From Leptospira sp. B5-022 (lineage in GTDB: Bacteria > Spirochaetota > Leptospiria > Leptospirales > Leptospiraceae): a DNA stretch of 64,000 nt. Made by a program: the position numbers and the translations under genes. The notes under the pieces were generated by a model. The model saw nothing but the letters and a program-made list of their open reading frames with translations. It did not search any database and was not told the origin of the DNA. Positions 1-9,127 of the stretch are shown piece by piece. Where the stretch lies: positions 1 through 64,000 of the forward strand of contig NZ_ANIJ01000032.1 in the NCBI RefSeq assembly GCF_000347035.1, given 5' to 3'. Position 1 is the stretch's first letter, and every line of letters starts with the position of its first letter.

Positions 1-328
1 AAAGACGCCGTGGAGCTTAGTCGAGCAGGATGCGAGACTGCGTAACGGCAAGTCCTTCTGGGCCCAAGAAATAATTCCTTACATTCTAAGATAAAGTTCT
101 AGAAGGACTTGAAGCTTTTGAGCGAAAGCGTTTATAGCGACCCATAGGGAGCGTAAATAAACGCGTGCCGAGTCCATGGATGGACGAAGGCGCAAGAAAG
201 ACGCCGTGGAGCTTAGTCGAGCAGGATGCGAGACTGCGTAACGGCAAGTCCTTCTAGGCCCAAGAAATAATTCCTTACATTCTAAAATAAAGTTCTAGAA
301 GGACTTGAAACTTTTGAGCGAAAGCGTT
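1..328. repeat. Tandem direct repeat, 196-bp period, two copies
   Basis: Bases 1-132 recur almost exactly at 197-328, with only a few substitutions; bases 133-196 separate the conserved blocks. Each copy holds an 11-bp perfect inverted repeat, CAAGTCCTTCT with AGAAGGACTTG, at 49-59/101-111 and at 245-255/297-307. The spacer has a further 8-bp inverted pair, GCGTTTAT/ATAAACGC, at 128-135/157-164. No convincing reading frame runs through it. The left end of the array is cut by the window, so there may be more copies. Function is unknown; it could be a dispersed repeat, a mobile-element remnant or a structured RNA locus. Confidence 0.8.
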
Positions 329-589
329 CACGCCCATTCGGAAATTTCGCGTGCAGGATCTTCGATGAGCTAATCGCCAACAAGACATAAACTGTTTAAT
401 GAGACAGAATAAGGTAAAGAAATCATAATATTATGTCTTTCGAATTGGTTTTTAGGCAAACTAGAGCGATTGGAAGAGAGTCTAAATTTTTCGGTTTTGC
501 TTGCCCTCGTAACTGAGACCGGGCAAATTGTGTCATAATATACATATTAGGCAAAACTTTGACACAGTTTGCGTTAGGAGACACTCGGG
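329..589. other. Non-coding leader upstream of the histidine kinase
   Basis: No supported gene. It contains a 9-bp inverted repeat AAGACATAA/TTATGTCTT (382-390/431-439), a short TTGCCC/GGGCAA stem (501-506/521-526), and TGTGTCA/TGACACA half-sites 24 nt apart (529-535/560-566) just before the next start codon. The last pair could be a regulator site. No clear sigma-70 promoter was recognised. Confidence 0.4.
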
Positions 590-2473
590 ATGATCCAGAC
601 AGTAGAAAAAATTTTTAGAGAATACTTTCCCATCCCGGAAGAAAGAAAAAAAACCATTCTTCTTGTCGAGGATGAGGCAATCATTGCGCTCTCCGAAACC
701 CAAAGATTGAAAAAGAACGGATTCAGGGTAATCTCCGCCGGCACGGCTGAGGAAGCCGTTCAAATAGCGACTAACGATTATACGATCGACTTAGTTCTTA
801 TGGATATCGATCTCGGAAACGAGGAAGATGGTACGGATGCCGCGGTCCGTATCTTAAAAACAAGGGATATCCCGATCGTATTTCTCTCCAGTCATACCGA
901 ACCGGAGATCGTTGAAAAAACGGAGAAAATCACTTCCTACGGTTACGTAGTTAAAAATTCCGGGGAAACGGTTCTCATTGCCTCCATCAAGATGGCATTC
1001 AAACTTTACGAATCTCATCTTCGGTTAAAAAGAAGTGAGGAATCCTTAAAAGAAAACCAAGAACTTTTAAAAGCAACCTTAAGGTCCATCGGAGACGGTG
1101 TCATCTCCACGGACGAATTGGGAAATATTACCGATATGAACTACGTTGCGGAAACTCTTACCGGCTGGTCCAGAGCGGAAGCGATCGGCGAGCCTATTGA
1201 AAGAGTTTTTAAGATCGTTAACGCTAAGACAAAAAGGAGAATGAGAAATTCCTTGGATGTTCTTACTCCGAAAGAAAAAAATATGGGTCTGGAAAACCAA
1301 GTATTACTTATTTCTAAATCTGGTTCCGAGCACCGGGTCGCAGAAAGTTCCGCTCCGATCCGTTCCGAAAAAGGTTATACGATAGGGTCCGTTTTAGTCT
1401 TTCGGGATATTTCCAAAGAATATACTTTGTTAGAGAACATTAAAGAAAGTGAATCTAGATTTAAAACCGTCGCAAATGCCGCACCTGTAATGATCTGGGT
1501 TTCCGGTCTCGATAAAAAATGCAACTGGTTCAACCAAACCTGGCTGAACTTTACCGGAAGGAGTATGGAGCAGGAGTTAGGGGACGGTTGGGCAGAAGGA
1601 GTTCATCCAAACGATTTGGAAGAATGTATCCAGATCTATTCCAGTCACTTCGACGAGAGAGAACCTTTTAGTATGACTTACCGTTTAAAAAATAAAAACG
1701 GGGACTGGAGATGGGTCCAAGATAACGGGATCCCGATCACAAACGAATCCGGAATTTTTACGGGTTTTATCGGTTCTTGCGTGGATATCACTGAAGCGAA
1801 GGCCGCCATCGAGACTTTAGCGAAGGATCTTCATGAAAGGGATTATCTCTATAAAGAACTTCAACATAGGGTCAAAAACAGCATGAGTATGATCAGCTCT
1901 ATCGTGGAAATAGAAGCAGCAAGATCATCCGATCCTAAGCGGAAAAATACCTTGGAAAATTTGGTAAACCGGATCCATTCCGTCGGAAATTTATATGAGA
2001 TGTTGTATACTTCCGACAATTCTCATTCCGTTCGTCTGGATCGTTATATCCAAAAGATCACAGAAAATCTATTGAATGCTTTCCAAGAAAAAACAAGCGG
2101 GATCTCTCTTCAACTAGACCTGGACGATCTGGAAATTGATGTAAAAAGTGCGATCCCTCTCGGACTTATCTTGAATGAACTCGTCACGAATATTTTTAAA
2201 TACGCATTCCCTAAAAAACAGGAGGGAAAAATTTCCATCCGTCTTTTTAAAGAAAATTCTTGGGTGAACCTTATCGTCTCGGACAATGGCGCCCCGTTCC
2301 CGGAAGGATTCCGAACCGATTATTCTCCGGGACTCGGACTACAACTTGTGAATATGTTAGTCGATCAGTTGAAAGGAAACATTCACTGGAAATTGAATGG
2401 GGAGAAGGAAGTTTCGATCCGCTTCTGTAACAAACAAGAACATTCGGATCAATTTTCGTTCACAAAATCTTAG
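590..2473 (+). CDS. Sensory histidine kinase with REC-PAS-PAS-HWE/HisKA_2 architecture
   Basis: A 627-aa cytosolic two-component protein with no membrane segment. Domains in order: receiver (about 21-140; acidic pair E27 D28, phospho-acceptor D72, K122), PAS (about 160-275), second PAS with PAC tail (about 285-405), then HisKA_2/HWE-type kinase with the phospho-His H426 in ELQHRVKN, N-box around N529-N534, DNG at 565-567 and GLGLQLV at 581-587. The receiver comes first, so the kinase is probably switched by an upstream phospho-donor as well as by PAS ligands. TAGGAG at 575-580, 9 nt before ATG, supports the start. No partner regulator is adjacent, so it is an orphan. The signal is not identifiable. 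Confidence 0.9.
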   Translation: MIQTVEKIFREYFPIPEERKKTILLVEDEAIIALSETQRLKKNGFRVISAGTAEEAVQIATNDYTIDLVLMDIDLGNEEDGTDAAVRILKTRDIPIVFLSSHTEPEIVEKTEKITSYGYVVKNSGETVLIASIKMAFKLYESHLRLKRSEESLKENQELLKATLRSIGDGVISTDELGNITDMNYVAETLTGWSRAEAIGEPIERVFKIVNAKTKRRMRNSLDVLTPKEKNMGLENQVLLISKSGSEHRVAESSAPIRSEKGYTIGSVLVFRDISKEYTLLENIKESESRFKTVANAAPVMIWVSGLDKKCNWFNQTWLNFTGRSMEQELGDGWAEGVHPNDLEECIQIYSSHFDEREPFSMTYRLKNKNGDWRWVQDNGIPITNESGIFTGFIGSCVDITEAKAAIETLAKDLHERDYLYKELQHRVKNSMSMISSIVEIEAARSSDPKRKNTLENLVNRIHSVGNLYEMLYTSDNSHSVRLDRYIQKITENLLNAFQEKTSGISLQLDLDDLEIDVKSAIPLGLILNELVTNIFKYAFPKKQEGKISIRLFKENSWVNLIVSDNGAPFPEGFRTDYSPGLGLQLVNMLVDQLKGNIHWKLNGEKEVSIRFCNKQEHSDQFSFTKS

Positions 2474-2562
2474 AAATTTCTTCCAAATTTTTCTAAATTT
2501 CGGGCCAAAATTAGCCAGAATTCCAGATTGCCAGCCTATAGGGCGAAATGGAAACTTAATCT

Positions 2563-4440
2563 ATGGACCAGACCCTAGCCCGAAAGGTCAACCCTAAGCC
2601 CCGGAGGAAAGGGGGCGCTTATGCAGTAGGAGCGGAAGATATTTATATCTTTCCGCTTTCCGAAAGTACGAACTTATTTCTCCAGAAAGTTTGGAATGCA
2701 TTCGTAAACAAGATGGTCTCCATGACCCTTCCAAACGGAAAACCGGTATTCCAATATTCCGTTTTCGAAGCAATCCAAGATAAAAACCTAAAGATCGTAG
2801 CATCCGCCACTCATTTTAGAATGAAGCAGGTAACGGATAGGATCGGCCTTCAGAGTATCGAGGATTTCATCCGTAACACGATCCCGATCTCTATACAAGA
2901 TCCTGGAAATCTTTCCGCCAAATATTTGAGAGAAGCGATCCTTTCCGTGGAAAAAAAAGCGAGGCCGGAAGTTTATTTCCATAGCTTGGACGATGAAAGG
3001 GTCCATCCCAACTTAAAGCAGCTTCTTACCAAAACGATGAATTATGCCGCAGGGATTCCTTTATTCGTAAAAGGTTCTCCTATAGGTATGTTATGGGGCA
3101 TCCGTAGGGACAATATGAGTCCCGAACAAGAGGAAGAAGTACGACAACAATTGTATAGCTTGTACGACGTAGTGGACTTTGTGATCTCCAAGGAAATGGG
3201 CCTAAAAGGAGATCCTTACTACGCGCGTAAGAATATCGAAAAGTCGGATCTTCATTCTAGAGCAAAACATCTATTTTATACCAGAGGTTTCGGTCAAGAC
3301 GAGCCAGTTACCACCATCGTATTCGATTCTCATACCTACCAAAGATCCTATCGATTGGACGCAAGTTTTCTCATTCCTTCCGGCGATGGATATTCGGTTA
3401 GCTTAAAACGTTTTGAACCTAAGGAAAGGAATGATACCGGTAAGAACCTTCTTCTGATCCCCGGCTTTTTTTGCAGAAGGTCCGTAATGGACAAAGTAGC
3501 TAGAGAGTTATCCCTCCGCCATGGGTATAGGGTTTTTTCTATGGACATGAGGGGAAGATCCAGAAGGACCTTACCACTTTTCGGAATACGAGAAGGCTGG
3601 ACCGTGGACGATTTTATCCAAGAAGATTTTCCGGCGGTTCTCAACTGGATCAAAGAGAATTTTCCGAACGAACAGCTGGTAGTTGTCGGCCACAGTATGG
3701 GGGGAATGATCCCCCGCTTTTATTGCTCAGCCTATGATGAGATCGTAAAAAGAAAAACGAATCCTCTTGTTCCACTCACTCGTCCGGATGAATTGATCTC
3801 CGGGATCGTTTCCATCACCTCTCCGAATTTTGTGAGACTGCAGGCACAAATTCCGGGTCTAGACATTCTAAAGATGGGACTAAAATTGGTTCCTTCTAAA
3901 ACGATCTCCGATTTTCTTTTTGACCTGACTTCTTTTTCTTTGCAGACTACCCTTCCCACAGTCGATCTGAATAAATTTTTCAAATTTCTTCTGGGACTAC
4001 ATTCTTCTTTGAGAGCTGTATCTTTCGATCTACATGCGAAAGTTGTAAATCTTAGAGACTTCGTGGGTTATAAACAGATCTCTCCTCCAGAATGGTATTT
4101 TCTGATCGAAGATATTTTTTGTGAAGAGTCTACAAAAGTAGTTCTTCAATTTTTAAGATCTCAATTGAGTCAGGATAGATCCTTTCTTTCCTATGACGGA
4201 ACTTTGGATTATACCGCGCTCCAAAAAAATCTGCAGATCCCACTTTTTTCCGTCTTAGGTTCCGTGGACAAAGTGGTTCCAAGCGAGACGATCGAGAACG
4301 ATCTTGCTGCGCTTCCTCATAAAAAAAATAAGATTCTTTCGTACGAACAGGGTCACTTAGGTATCGTTTTCCACATGCCGGTCGTAAAGGAAATGTGCTC
4401 CGAAATCGACTCCTGGATCAAAGGATTGGACTCGACTTGA
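2563..4440 (+). CDS. GAF-like domain fused to alpha/beta hydrolase (lipase/esterase-like)
   Basis: 625 aa. Residues about 40-210 resemble a GAF-type sensory fold, although no ligand residues are assignable. Residues about 290-620 are an alpha/beta hydrolase: oxyanion strand LLLIPGFF (about 296-303), nucleophile elbow GHSMGG with S378, probable acid D569 in SVDKVVP and base H598 in EQGHLG. The central part (about 390-540) is an insertion that could form a lid. There is no signal peptide, so it is probably cytosolic. The substrate is unknown; an esterase or lipase acting on acyl esters is the family default. It starts 89 nt after the kinase on the same strand. Confidence 0.8.
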   Translation: MDQTLARKVNPKPRRKGGAYAVGAEDIYIFPLSESTNLFLQKVWNAFVNKMVSMTLPNGKPVFQYSVFEAIQDKNLKIVASATHFRMKQVTDRIGLQSIEDFIRNTIPISIQDPGNLSAKYLREAILSVEKKARPEVYFHSLDDERVHPNLKQLLTKTMNYAAGIPLFVKGSPIGMLWGIRRDNMSPEQEEEVRQQLYSLYDVVDFVISKEMGLKGDPYYARKNIEKSDLHSRAKHLFYTRGFGQDEPVTTIVFDSHTYQRSYRLDASFLIPSGDGYSVSLKRFEPKERNDTGKNLLLIPGFFCRRSVMDKVARELSLRHGYRVFSMDMRGRSRRTLPLFGIREGWTVDDFIQEDFPAVLNWIKENFPNEQLVVVGHSMGGMIPRFYCSAYDEIVKRKTNPLVPLTRPDELISGIVSITSPNFVRLQAQIPGLDILKMGLKLVPSKTISDFLFDLTSFSLQTTLPTVDLNKFFKFLLGLHSSLRAVSFDLHAKVVNLRDFVGYKQISPPEWYFLIEDIFCEESTKVVLQFLRSQLSQDRSFLSYDGTLDYTALQKNLQIPLFSVLGSVDKVVPSETIENDLAALPHKKNKILSYEQGHLGIVFHMPVVKEMCSEIDSWIKGLDST

Positions 4441-4458
4441 TCCCCAGGTTTAGAACGC

Positions 4459-4487
4459 TTGACATTTCGGGAAACGAAAGATAGGTT
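4459..4487 (+). promoter_or_regulatory. Possible sigma-70 promoter for the DUF151 gene
   Basis: TTGACA at 4459-4464 and TAGGTT at 4482-4487 are separated by 17 nt, in the 60-nt gap after the hydrolase stop. The predicted transcript would begin only a few bases before the ATG at 4501. This fits the lack of a properly spaced Shine-Dalgarno site there. The -10 match is weak. Confidence 0.35.
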
Positions 4488-4500
4488 CAAATACTAGGAA

Positions 4501-5076
4501 ATGGATCTTTTGGAAGCGACCATATATAATATCTCTCTCACGAATGTGGGCTTTGCCGTATTTTTGAAGGCAAAGGATGATTCGGATCAGAGGGTCGTTC
4601 CGATTTTTATCGGTCCTCTGGAAACACATTCCATCACCTCGGTTTTAGAAGGTACCAAACCGCCAAGACCGATGACCCACGATCTGATGACCATTCTACT
4701 CACCACTCTGGGAGTGCAGATCGTAAAGATCGCGATCGAAGAGATCATAGACAATACTTTCTACGCAAAAATCACCTTACGGAAAGACGAGGAGTTGATC
4801 GTGCTCGACGCAAGGCCCAGTGATTCCATTGCATTGGCACTTCGCGCAAATGCTCCTATATATCTGGCAAAAAAAGTGATAGAGGAAGCGGGAATCGTGA
4901 TGAAGGACGACGAGATCCCGGGAGAAACAATCGGAAAAGAAAAAATTTCCCAGTTGCCCAAGTCTCAGTTAGAGATCCTACAGGATTCCCTGGATAATGC
5001 TCTAAAAGCGGAAGATTATGAGACGGCGGCAAAGATCCGGGACCAGATCCGAAAACTTCTGGAAAATCCCTCCTAA
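4501..5076 (+). CDS. Bifunctional nuclease family protein (DUF151) with C-terminal UVR motif
   Basis: 191 aa. Residues 1-135 match the BFN/DUF151 fold: the opening DLLEATIYNISLTN, then VVPIFIGPLE, the RPMTHDLM segment and the LDARPSDSIALALR motif (about 102-115). Residues about 155-188 form a UVR-type helical hairpin (ALKAEDYETAAKIRDQI), as in UvrB/UvrC interaction modules. Family members are implicated in DNase/RNase activity and stress response. This BFN-UVR arrangement is common in spirochaetes and actinobacteria. It is soluble and cytoplasmic. The true substrate is unproven. Confidence 0.85.
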   Translation: MDLLEATIYNISLTNVGFAVFLKAKDDSDQRVVPIFIGPLETHSITSVLEGTKPPRPMTHDLMTILLTTLGVQIVKIAIEEIIDNTFYAKITLRKDEELIVLDARPSDSIALALRANAPIYLAKKVIEEAGIVMKDDEIPGETIGKEKISQLPKSQLEILQDSLDNALKAEDYETAAKIRDQIRKLLENPS

Positions 5077-5173
5077 ATTCTTTTCAATTCCGTAAAAAAT
5101 CGGATTTTTCCCCCGAACATACTGGACCTACTTCCTTTCCTTCTGTATCCTTGGTTCCCTCGGAGTAACAATC

Positions 5174-5527
5174 ATGGAAAAATCTCTAATGGACATCCTA
5201 AACGCCGGAATCGCATTATTTCAATCCGGAGAAGATAAACTAAAACAAAGCCTTTCCGATCTGGACCATGCCTACCAGGATATGAAAAGTAAGGGAGCCC
5301 AGAATCAATCGGAACAAGCGAATCGACTTAGGGACCTGATCCAAAAGACGGTTATGGACGCTCAGGACAAGTTATCGAATGCTAACGAAAGTTCTAAGGC
5401 GGTGATCAATCAGCTTAAAGAGAATTTCGAAAAAATTTCGACACAAATTGACGAGGCACTTCCGGAAGAATTTAAAGCCAAGGCCAAGTCCGCGATAGAA
5501 GAGCTGAAAAAGCTTACTAAAAAATAA
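5174..5527 (+). CDS. Phasin-related coiled-coil protein
   Basis: 117 aa, almost wholly amphipathic helix with heptad-like spacing and a high content of K, E, Q and S. There is no signal peptide, TM segment or cysteine. The composition and the long helices resemble phasin-like or apolipophorin-like proteins that coat granules or lipid surfaces. No polyhydroxyalkanoate synthase is in this window, so a granule role is only a family-level guess. GGAG at 5161-5164 precedes the ATG by about 9 nt. It lies 97 nt after the DUF151 gene and may have its own promoter. Confidence 0.65.
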   Translation: MEKSLMDILNAGIALFQSGEDKLKQSLSDLDHAYQDMKSKGAQNQSEQANRLRDLIQKTVMDAQDKLSNANESSKAVINQLKENFEKISTQIDEALPEEFKAKAKSAIEELKKLTKK

Positions 5528-5621
5528 AATTCGGAAAACTTGATAAAAGTCCTAGCTTAGAAAAATTCGGGACAAACAAACCGGGTCCCGGATACTAGGC
5601 CTGATCTTATTCAGGCCGCTC

Positions 5622-6941
5622 ATGATGAGGAAACAATCCTTCATATTAATACTTACAGTCTTCATTGACATGATGGGATTTTCCCTCATCTTCCCTATTT
5701 TTCCGGAAACATTAAATCATTTCTTAGCCCAGGCTGGAGATCCCGTTTTGGATCTTTTGGCCGGTTGGACATCGCGCATTTTGGATGGAAGAACAAGCGA
5801 CTGGAAACTTTTCGTGGCTCTATTCGGCGGGATCGTCGCCAGCTTATACTCTATCCTGCAATTTTTATTCTCTCCTATCTGGGGAAAACTTTCCGACGCT
5901 ACCGGCAGACGACCGGTTCTAGTTTTTACATGCACCGGTAGTTTTTTAGGATACTTGGTCTGGTTATTTTCCGGAAGTTTTTCCTTATTCGTTCTCTCTA
6001 GAGTAATTACGGGTCTTATGGGAGGAAATGTGTCTGTCGCGACTGCAGCGATGGCGGACTCCACATCGGAACAAGATCGTACCAAAGGAATGGGAATGAT
6101 AGGCGCCGGGATCGGTCTTGGATTTATCGCAGGCCCTTCTATCGGTGGAATTTTGGCTCATACGGATCCTTCAACCATTCTTCCTTTTTTACCTTTGGAT
6201 AAGATGACGATCTTTCCTTCCGTTGCATTGATGGCGACTGCGGCTTCCTTCGTTAATTTACTCCTAATTCTTTTCAGATTCAGAGAAACTCTTCCTCATC
6301 ATTTACGTAAAAAATCGGAAGGGAGGTTACATCCTGCTTTAGGAGTTTTTGACCTAGGTTCCAAAGAGATCATGTATTTAGGATTTTTAAATTTGTATTT
6401 TCTTCTCTTCTTCTCCGGGTTCGAATTCTCTTTGAACTTTTACTTGGATCAGTTCTTAGGATATAAACCTGTAAGTATCGGTTACACTTTCGTTTATATA
6501 GGACTCATCATAGTGTTCGTACAAGGAGGGATTATCCGTAGGATCAGCGGAAAGGTCCCGGAAAAAAAAGTGGGGCTTCTCGCTTCCGTATTTTTGATAT
6601 TAGGATTTTCTTTTTTATATTTTTCCAGCACATCTGTCATCGCTTCCGACCGATCTACATTCTTACTATTCGTATCTTTGACATTCTTGGCATTGGGAAG
6701 CGCTTTCTTAAATCCTACCGTATCTTCTATGGTGTCCTTATTTTCCTCTCCGAGTGAGCAGGGAAAAAATCTGGGGATATTAAGAAGTTTAGGATCTTTC
6801 GGACGAGGGATCTCGCCTATTTTGTTCAGCGTGGTGTATTCCCAAAAAGGACCACAGACTTCTTTCTTAGTATCAGGGATCTTGAGTTTTCTTTTTTTAG
6901 GCTTGTTTCTATTTGTAAAACAGCCGCCTTCTAAAAATTAA
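5622..6941 (+). CDS. MFS transporter, TetA/TCR-like drug:H+ antiporter
   Basis: 439 aa with about 12 hydrophobic segments. The opening segment IDMMGFSLIFPIFPET and the loop-2/3 motif GKLSDATGRRPVL (MFS motif A) are characteristic. The conserved GLMGGNVSVATAAMAD in TM4 and GAGIGLGFIAGPSIGG in TM5 (antiporter motif C) place it with multidrug or tetracycline-type exporters. An inserted loop after TM1 (about 30-65) is longer than usual. Two adjacent ATG codons (5622 and 5625) could start it. The substrate cannot be told from sequence, and drug resistance should not be assumed. Confidence 0.85.
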   Translation: MMRKQSFILILTVFIDMMGFSLIFPIFPETLNHFLAQAGDPVLDLLAGWTSRILDGRTSDWKLFVALFGGIVASLYSILQFLFSPIWGKLSDATGRRPVLVFTCTGSFLGYLVWLFSGSFSLFVLSRVITGLMGGNVSVATAAMADSTSEQDRTKGMGMIGAGIGLGFIAGPSIGGILAHTDPSTILPFLPLDKMTIFPSVALMATAASFVNLLLILFRFRETLPHHLRKKSEGRLHPALGVFDLGSKEIMYLGFLNLYFLLFFSGFEFSLNFYLDQFLGYKPVSIGYTFVYIGLIIVFVQGGIIRRISGKVPEKKVGLLASVFLILGFSFLYFSSTSVIASDRSTFLLFVSLTFLALGSAFLNPTVSSMVSLFSSPSEQGKNLGILRSLGSFGRGISPILFSVVYSQKGPQTSFLVSGILSFLFLGLFLFVKQPPSKN

Positions 6942-6983
6942 AAAAGAATAAGTTATACGACGATTGCCGATGTATTCGCGGCT

Positions 6984-7592
6984 TTAAAGAACTGCGTTTA
7001 AAGCTTCTTTTAATCTATGGAAATGAAGTTTTTCGTCCAGCTTGGATCCATTCTCCAATCTAAGTAAGAATGTATCTCGAACTTGACCGGAATCCGTTAC
7101 CGCTTTAAAGGAAAGAATATCGACTCCGAATAAGAACAGGATCTGAGAGATTTCGAATAGGATTCCCGGTCTATCTTCCATCCGAAGATCCATTACCGTT
7201 GAATCGCTTATCTCCGAATTGAATAGGAAAATTTCCGGAGTATTCTCCACTTTGGCCCTTAAACTTTCCATCTTTTCAGGATGATTCGCCAAATAGTTCA
7301 TAACGGACATTCCGCCGTAAAACAACTCATGCAGATCCGCATGGATCGCATTTAGATGTTCGTCCGTCATAGGAGAAAAATCTATTCGTTTTACGATGAA
7401 TATATCCTGGATATAACCGTCCATAGAAGTTTCTGCAATCGCTTCTTCTATATTCCACCCGTGGACGTATAGAACTGCCGTTACCCTATAAATGATCCCT
7501 ATTTCGTTTTTGGAAATATTGACCTTTAGGGCATAGGCATCGCCCCTAGGAATGCAAGAGAGATGTAGAGGTTTTCCTGGAGTAGTGATCAT
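6984..7592 (-). CDS. Two-ACT-domain regulatory protein (GlnD C-terminus-like)
   Basis: 202 aa. It carries two ACT-like modules: about 20-90 (KNEIGIIYRVTAVLYVHGWNI) and about 130-200 (EDRPGILFEISQILFLFGVDI). The second strongly resembles ACT domains at the C-terminus of PII uridylyltransferase GlnD. The nucleotidyltransferase and HD domains of GlnD are absent, so this is a stand-alone sensor, probably binding an amino acid or acting on a partner. The C-terminus KLHFHRLKEALNAVL fits the end of a GlnD ACT domain. It is convergent with the MFS gene, with 42 nt between the stops. Confidence 0.75.
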   Translation of the reverse strand: MITTPGKPLHLSCIPRGDAYALKVNISKNEIGIIYRVTAVLYVHGWNIEEAIAETSMDGYIQDIFIVKRIDFSPMTDEHLNAIHADLHELFYGGMSVMNYLANHPEKMESLRAKVENTPEIFLFNSEISDSTVMDLRMEDRPGILFEISQILFLFGVDILSFKAVTDSGQVRDTFLLRLENGSKLDEKLHFHRLKEALNAVL

Positions 7593-7872
7593 CGGATACC
7601 TTTGATGCTAAATGCTGAATTCCTGAACATTCTATCCTATGGATTCCAGACTTTTGCATTCTATTAAAATTAGTGCAAAAGGCGTGCCTTTTTTGTATTT
7701 CTCCGAATAAAATAAGAGAATTTTAATGCCGAGTTCCCTGGGCTTTGAAAAATTTTAACGGCACCACTGCGTTCTTGAAACCACGATTCGGCAATTTTAC
7801 TAGCCCGACTCCTAAAAGCGGCCTTTCCGGAGACTTATACTCGCTAGCGCTCATGAAGCCGTCACTCGATGG
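7593..7872. other. Intergenic stretch between ACT protein and outer-membrane protein
   Basis: 280 bp without a supported gene. A plus-strand open frame that starts at 7745 runs mainly over the coding region of the outer-membrane gene and has no ribosome site. No clear terminator hairpin was found. Confidence 0.4.
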
Positions 7873-9093
7873 CTATAAAGCGAATTTTACACCTAGGTTC
7901 GCCGAGTATATCTTATCGTCCGTGGCCATTGCTTCTGCCAATACCTTGAACATGAATATATTCAATTCAAAACCACCGACGAAATAGTTCATTTGGGTCC
8001 TTACATCAGCGGATCCGCTAGTTCTTAAGGATAATGTACCGCTTGCGTTCCCATTCATCTGTTGGATAATTTCCGGAGGAAGACCGGAAGCGTTCGGGTC
8101 TAGGGCCAAATACAGAGGACCGCTTACCCCTAAGTTCAATTTTGTATAACCGGTATTATTCGAGATGCCGGCTCCCGCAAACAAGGTTAAGAAATAGAAT
8201 AGCCTAACACCGGTTCTAATATCCACCGGAACGGATTGGACCTTCGATTGATAAGCGAAGTTGACATCCGCATCCCATCTACCGGTGGCAGGACCGAACT
8301 CAACTTTGACCGCATCGGATCCGCTTGGATGATAATTCATATTGATCTCTTCCCATTTTCTGTGGAAGCCGATCCCTAAACTAACTCCCGTAAATCCGAA
8401 GAAGTCCAGTTTGGTATATCTTTCTCTCGCGATCTGAAATCTAACAGTCATTCCGAAACTGTTCACATTTCCGGACATGGATAGATCCTTGGAAGTCGAG
8501 TCACTTAAGGATTTAATATCACCGTTGGAAATATTTCCTTGGAAACCGTGTGCATAAATATTGATCCTATGAAGGAAGGATCTGCTCGAATTTTTATTCT
8601 TTTCATCAGGATCAGCCTGATCCGCAGGTCCCTGACCGAGTAACCATCCCAAGTTCACACCCGCCATCGCTCCCGGGTTGATCGAAGCTCCTACATTCGG
8701 GAATTTAGGAATCGAAATATCGCTGTATTGGATATTAATATCGTCCTTTTGGACTCCGGCAACTCCAAGGCCCGCTCCCACTTGAAAACGGTTAATAGTT
8801 CCAGGTCCCATCATGGAAGAGTTGATATTGGCCAGAACGGATGCGTCCGCCATGGATTTAGTGAGTTCGTTCAGATATTCCTTGCGGATCGTTTCTTCCA
8901 AACCGTTGAACTGAGCCGCGGTGGAAGCAGGAATTAGATCACAAACATTGTTTCCGGAAGCGGGAGGAATACATGTTACCTGAGCTTCTGCGGAGGAAAC
9001 CGGGATAAAATATACGGAAGAAGATAAGATTAGGAAAGCGGCATATCGAATACACCGCCCAATTTTACTCTCTATAGGAGCCATTCGATCCAT
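7873..9093 (-). CDS. Probable outer-membrane beta-barrel protein
   Basis: 406 aa with a signal peptide: hydrophobic segment about 17-33 and an AEA site, with predicted cleavage after residue 37. The mature part has many alternating glycine/aromatic strands (VGAGLGVAGV, FFGFTGVSLGIGF, LTLFAGAGISNN, YFVGGFELNIF) and ends GVKFAL. Such strands are typical of outer-membrane barrels, though they usually end in F. It resembles leptospiral Lsa-type surface proteins of about 36-40 kDa, but I cannot name the member. Two cysteines (about C41 and C51) near the mature N-terminus could form a disulphide. A second Met at residue 4 is an equally possible start. Confidence 0.6.
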   Translation of the reverse strand: MDRMAPIESKIGRCIRYAAFLILSSSVYFIPVSSAEAQVTCIPPASGNNVCDLIPASTAAQFNGLEETIRKEYLNELTKSMADASVLANINSSMMGPGTINRFQVGAGLGVAGVQKDDINIQYSDISIPKFPNVGASINPGAMAGVNLGWLLGQGPADQADPDEKNKNSSRSFLHRINIYAHGFQGNISNGDIKSLSDSTSKDLSMSGNVNSFGMTVRFQIARERYTKLDFFGFTGVSLGIGFHRKWEEINMNYHPSGSDAVKVEFGPATGRWDADVNFAYQSKVQSVPVDIRTGVRLFYFLTLFAGAGISNNTGYTKLNLGVSGPLYLALDPNASGLPPEIIQQMNGNASGTLSLRTSGSADVRTQMNYFVGGFELNIFMFKVLAEAMATDDKIYSANLGVKFAL

Positions 9094-9127
9094 TGTACCC
9101 TTGGACGACGGCTATTTCGAGATTATT

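Noticed and set aside
1..328. CRISPR array
   Set aside because: Only two long copies with a 196-bp period are present; there are no short repeats with unique spacers and no cas genes.
7745..7987. 80-aa plus-strand ORF near the outer-membrane gene
   Set aside because: It mostly overlaps the coding 3' end of that gene and has no Shine-Dalgarno.
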